Positions 62,406-64,000 of a DNA stretch of 64,000 nt are shown here, one piece after another (position 1 is the first letter of the stretch; the number at the start of each line of letters is the position of its first letter). This DNA is from Macropodus opercularis. Lineage: Eukaryota; Chordata; Actinopteri; Anabantiformes; Osphronemidae. A program made the position numbers and the translations under genes. The notes under the pieces are model-generated. The model searched no databases, was not told where the DNA came from, and saw only the letters and a program-made list of their open reading frames with translations. The stretch covers positions 12,905,001-12,969,000 of the forward strand of contig CM061104.1 of the NCBI GenBank assembly GCA_030770545.1, read 5' to 3'.

Positions 62406-64000
62406 CAGTTGTCTCAGCTGACCTCATTTCACCACAAACAGACAGATCCTACCAAGCTCTACACGTTATCTGCCGTAGTGGAACTATCGCAGCTGATCTA
62501 TTTAAACTTGCAACAGAGTTTTCTCCTCAGTTATGAAGATGGGACTCAGTTTAAAAGTCGAGGTTATTTAGGAAAAGTAACATTCTGTACTGCAAAAGAT
62601 AATTTTGCTCTCTTCCTTTTTGTTATTACCAGCTTATTCAGCTCCAGCACAATTTAGATGAATGAAACTAACTGCTGTTTTTATCCAGCGTCTGTTGGAT
62701 GCTGACGTTGCGACATCTGACCTTTATTGTGGCGAGGACAGCCTGCAGAGCTTTCGATCCTTTCCTGAATGTTTTGTGACTTGCTGGTGGAGGTTTCACT
62801 GGACTCTTGGACTCATTTAGGACACCCGTCCTGGGATGGTTCATTATTGTGATGTTCATCTTAAAAGAAGACTGATCAACACAGGATGGACTTGTACTGT
62901 AGTAACTAAGTGGGTGAAAACCTTCCCCCAAAGACAATTAAAGGTTCTAAATGTATCACTTAAAACAAGCAAAGATGTGATGATGATTAATGGTGACTGA
63001 TAGCTCTTCCACATAGTTTACTGTCAATCAGTAAATTCACGCCTTGACACCTGATTTTCACCTCACAGATAGTAAGATGATAAATTATTCAGAACACATG
63101 GGCACGTTAGCCGTGTGCTCATATGTTTGTAAAAATGAAAGCTTTGACGGAAACGCTGCAACGCATCACGGCTCACCCTGACACGGAAAACTGGTTCATG
63201 AGGTTTCACCCTCAACAGCCTATATGTTGCGCTGACCACATCTGGCCCCTGAGTTATACTGCACTACCCCCCAACACCTGGCACATGAGCAACACGCTGC
63301 AGCTCACCGCTGAAACCAGCGCGCTGCTTATGGCTCCAAACAACAAGCCCTCGCAGCTGCTCCATGTCACATGTTGACACTGGCAGAAACTGTTGACATG
63401 AAGTCACCAGAAGTGGCCGAGATCTGGCCCACATGTGTGGACTGTGTGGCCAGGAAACACTAATGTAGCACAGATTGTAAAAGCGCGATGTGAACTGTGA
63501 GGGATTTCACAATTTGCACTGCAATAGTTGGACGCAATGATCAAAACTGCAGCAAAAGCACAATTTGCTTTTTCTTTTCAAATCTCTCCTTGTCATAAGT
63601 CGGTGCCTATATGAACACAACTACAGAAATAAGGAGCAGTGCTCCAGCAGGTATGAAGGTTATCATTCATCCAGGTCATGTTCATGCCAAAGATTCCCTT
63701 CAGTGGCAGCTTGACTTGCTTTTCATGTTGGAGATGTTTCACTTTTCATCTTTCATCTTTCATCTAAACGCTGGGGACGTTTTTGCTGCATTGCCACAAA
63801 CGGGCACTGAATGAATAAGCAGCAAGGATGAGATGATGCTGTGTCCACTTCTGAAGGTGGAGATCTGGATTATAGCAGCCAAGCCAGCTTCAGAAAGGAT
63901 CAGGCTGTGTTTGCAGGTTTGTGTTGATCATAAAGTTGTTTATAATTATTCTCTGAGGCATAAATGAGATTTTTGGACCAATGTCCACAAAGTAAACCAG
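62406..64000. other. intergenic region, no gene recognised
   Basis: I see no spliced gene, RNA gene or mobile element here. Short open frames (for example 62409-62657 and 63123-63377) lack family resemblance or splice support. A small tandem TTTCATC repeat lies at about 63744-63764. Confidence 0.5.
63744..63764. repeat. short (TTTCATC)n tandem repeat
   Basis: Three tandem copies of a 7-bp unit in intergenic sequence. Confidence 0.8.

Noticed and set aside
1..64000. Mobile elements, viral remnants, CRISPR arrays, tRNA or rRNA genes
   Set aside because: I searched by eye on both strands for reverse transcriptase or transposase motifs, terminal repeats, spaced direct repeats and cloverleaf-like sequences. 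Nothing was convincing beyond microsatellites; diverged repeat fragments could be missed without a repeat library.

Overview
This is nuclear DNA from a ray-finned (teleost) fish with compact genes. The evidence is spliced vertebrate genes with GT-AG introns often only about 80-300 bp long, short intergenic gaps, few recognisable repeats, and exon translations that match vertebrate proteins in order and reading phase. I see no prokaryotic, viral or phage genes, no CRISPR array, no tRNA or rRNA, and no intact transposon.

There are seven protein-coding genes. From 1 to 3840 (minus) lies the 5' part of virma, a scaffold of the m6A RNA methyltransferase complex. It is divergent to esrp1 (plus, 4905-12082, with a second terminal exon to 12999), an epithelial splicing regulator with three RRMs. 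esrp1 converges on epb41l4b (minus, 16778-30774), a FERM protein, which lies downstream of ptpn3 (minus, 32877-42143), a FERM-PDZ tyrosine phosphatase. After a gene-poor gap come an SGK-family kinase (plus, 47956-50610), tmem244 (minus, 51039-52517) and l3mbtl3 (plus, 55196-61171), a chromatin reader with FCS zinc finger, three MBT repeats, C2HC finger and SAM domain. All except virma appear complete, although the first residues of ptpn3 are uncertain.

The genes form three blocks known from human: VIRMA-ESRP1 (8q22), EPB41L4B-PTPN3 (9q31) and SGK/TMEM244/L3MBTL (6q22-23, with an SGK2-L3MBTL1 counterpart on 20q13). Here they are joined within 64 kb. I see no shared pathway across the window; local links are the divergent virma-esrp1 promoter region and the tandem FERM pair.

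Exon boundaries were chosen by joining GT-AG sites so that phase is kept and the product matches the family. Summed coding lengths are multiples of three for all six complete genes: 736, 784, 878, 412, 152 and 811 residues. The points most worth checking are fine-scale splicing and regulation: a 12-nt tandem donor in esrp1 at the position of a known mammalian localisation switch, a second esrp1 terminal exon, ZEB/SNAI-type E-boxes upstream of esrp1, two identical tandem donors in l3mbtl3, near-identical FERM exon lengths in the neighbouring epb41l4b and ptpn3, and an extra C-terminal membrane segment in tmem244. I found nothing that looks like a wholly new biological system.
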